Shown here: positions 62,825-64,000 of the stretch, in pieces
Position numbering within the stretch: position 1 is the stretch's first letter
Layout: the number at the start of each line of letters is the position of its first letter
Source of the DNA: Anaerolineae bacterium
Lineage (GTDB): Bacteria; Chloroflexota; Anaerolineae; Promineifilales; Promineifilaceae
Length of the DNA: 64,000 nt
Reading direction: 5' to 3'
Assembly: GCA_020848035.1 (NCBI GenBank)
Contig: JADLAX010000065.1
Location: 1 to 64,000, forward strand
Program-made: the position numbers and the translations under genes
Notes under the pieces: model-generated
Seen by the model: the letters and a program-made list of their open reading frames with translations, nothing else
Databases searched by the model: none
What the model was told of the DNA's origin: nothing

Positions 62825-64000
62825 TTACGGCCGTTCCCCCTGGGTGGCCCGGCGGCGCAGCCGGGAAGTGAGCGTGCGGTGCAGCATCTGCACCTCGGTG
62901 ATGCTGAGCAAGCGCACCAGCGTCAGGAACGCAGCCAGCCCTAATCCCCCAGCCACCCCCACGAGGAACAGTTTGCCCAGGAAGCTGTCCAGGGGCAGCC
63001 GATCGCCCAGGCCTGCCTCTACACCCCAGGCCGCCAGCCAGGCCACCAGCCCGGTCAGCCCGGAAGCGACGAGGGATTTCCAGATGGCGCGGCTGATGCC
63101 AAAGCCGCGCAGGCCGCCCAAATGCCGCTGGAGCAGCCAGAGCATGATCATCGTGTGGCTAAAATGTTTGATGGCGTCGGCGACCATGAGGCTGTACAGG
63201 CCAATGGCGGGCAGGAGAAGTACGGCCGTCACCGTATAAATTACAATGCTGACAATGCCCGTCACCGCCGGACGCCAGGTGTCTTTGCGGGCGTAGGAGG
63301 CAAACACCAGCATCTGGTCGATGGCGGCAAAGGGCAGCCCGGCCAGGTAAACGCGCAGGACGGTGGCGGTAACGGCCGTATCCTGCGCCGTAAATTCGCC
63401 ATGTTGCAGCAGCAGGGCGATGATGGGTGTGGCCAGGGCAAACAGCCCGGCGGTGGCGGGCAAAATGAGCGTCAGCACCAGGCGCAGGCCGCTGGCCAGG
63501 GTTTGCTTAAACTCCTGCACCCGGGCGCTGGCGGCGGCGGCATCGCTGTGTTTGCTGGCGTGGTAGGCGTTCACAATTTGCGACAGCGTGGGCAGGGTGG
63601 CCATCGACAGGGCGGTGACAACCAGGCCGAGCGGGAACTGGTAGAGGGTGGTGGCGTAGGTCATATAGTTCACGCTGTTGTCGCCGGTGAGGATGGCCAG
63701 GTTGTAGCTAATCCAGATGGCCACCTGGTTTACCAGCAGCACCACCACAATGGGCGCGTACAAAATGAAGATGCGGCGCATGGCGGGGTGCCGCCAGTTG
63801 AACTGAATCCGGAAACGGCCGTCGCGCAGCGCGGGCAGCTGCAACACAATCTGCAAAAAGGAGCCGAGCAGCAGGCCGTAAATCAGGCTGTCGATGTGGT
63901 CCGGGCGCAGCAGGGCGACAATGACGATGGTGCTGTTAAAAACGGCGGCGGTGAAGGCGGGCAGGGTGAAGCGTTCCAGGGCGTACAAAACCCCGGTGAG
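62825..64000 (-). CDS. murJ: Lipid II flippase MurJ, 3' part
   Basis: The gene runs off the right edge; ~391 C-terminal residues are visible. About eleven hydrophobic segments in the MviN/MurJ order: YATTLYQFPLGLVVTALSMATLPTLS contains a signature PLG...ATLP motif, followed by LATPIIALLLQHGEFTAQDT and YLAGLPFAAIDQMLVFASYARKDTWRPA. MurJ flips lipid II across the membrane for the dcw-encoded synthases. The usual length is ~500-550, so ~130 residues are missing on the right. Confidence 0.9.
   Translation of the reverse strand, partial: LTGVLYALERFTLPAFTAAVFNSTIVIVALLRPDHIDSLIYGLLLGSFLQIVLQLPALRDGRFRIQFNWRHPAMRRIFILYAPIVVVLLVNQVAIWISYNLAILTGDNSVNYMTYATTLYQFPLGLVVTALSMATLPTLSQIVNAYHASKHSDAAAASARVQEFKQTLASGLRLVLTLILPATAGLFALATPIIALLLQHGEFTAQDTAVTATVLRVYLAGLPFAAIDQMLVFASYARKDTWRPAVTGIVSIVIYTVTAVLLLPAIGLYSLMVADAIKHFSHTMIMLWLLQRHLGGLRGFGISRAIWKSLVASGLTGLVAWLAAWGVEAGLGDRLPLDSFLGKLFLVGVAGGLGLAAFLTLVRLLSITEVQMLHRTLTSRLRRRATQGERP

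Overview
The window is about 58% GC and reads as chromosomal DNA of a Chloroflexota bacterium, most likely of the Anaerolineae type. The support is indirect: Thr-Pro-rich linkers on lipoproteins, histidine kinases with 7TM sensors, an adenosylcobalamin-type ribonucleotide reductase with NrdR, and a complete FtsZ/peptidoglycan gene set. No rRNA or tRNA gene was seen, so the phylum call is an inference. The palindrome ACGGCCGT recurs at about 1.5-2 per kb in coding and non-coding DNA, as HIP1 does in cyanobacteria.

Layout. 1-431: five tandem ~77-bp repeat units. 432-8422: a DHH-CBS-CCA nucleotidyltransferase fusion, a small membrane protein, a PEP/pyruvate-binding (ATP-grasp) protein, a HIT hydrolase and a LysM-M23 lipoprotein. 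8503-16936: a six-gene minus-strand signalling operon (receiver-kinase, three paralogous 7TM histidine kinases, two lone receivers). 17281-19943: a DUF2344 protein, a NAGPA-like lipoprotein and an AT-rich orphan. 20058-24789: nrdR, a YjzC-like gene and a class II nrdJ split by a 478-residue HNH intein. 25055-25874: a small HNH nuclease pair. 26033-43899: an uninterrupted dcw cluster (mraZ-rsmH-ftsL-ftsI-murF-mraY-murD-ftsW-murG-cvpA-murC-murB-ddl-ftsQ-ftsA-ftsZ). It has a four-repeat MraZ operator at its head and a strong terminator after ftsZ. 44159-53239: an ABC exporter cluster (permease, HlyD adaptor, an ATPase fused to an AbrB domain, a second ATPase) with a double solute-binding lipoprotein embedded in it. 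53295-54273: a PIN toxin-antitoxin pair between 42-bp direct repeats. 54359-57852: an ECF sigma factor overlapping a membrane anti-sigma factor whose outer part is two solute-binding domains. 58231-64000: an Ig/zinc-ribbon membrane protein, a membrane protein with two death-fold-like effector-associated domains, a glycosidase-like lipoprotein, a DUF1232 protein, an FHA protein and the 3' part of murJ.

Most gene gaps hold imperfect palindromes built from short tandem words (GGAGATT, GTGAAAC, AAGTGAA, GTAATTG, GCAAGTGT, ATCTGTGTT), each followed by its own reverse complement. One sits in frame inside cca. Many genes just downstream of these elements have no visible Shine-Dalgarno sequence.

The best candidate for an undescribed system is the sigma / double-solute-binding anti-sigma pair together with its free lipoprotein paralogue at 44928-47672. 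It looks like an extracytoplasmic nutrient sensor that borrows ABC-importer receptors to control a sigma factor.
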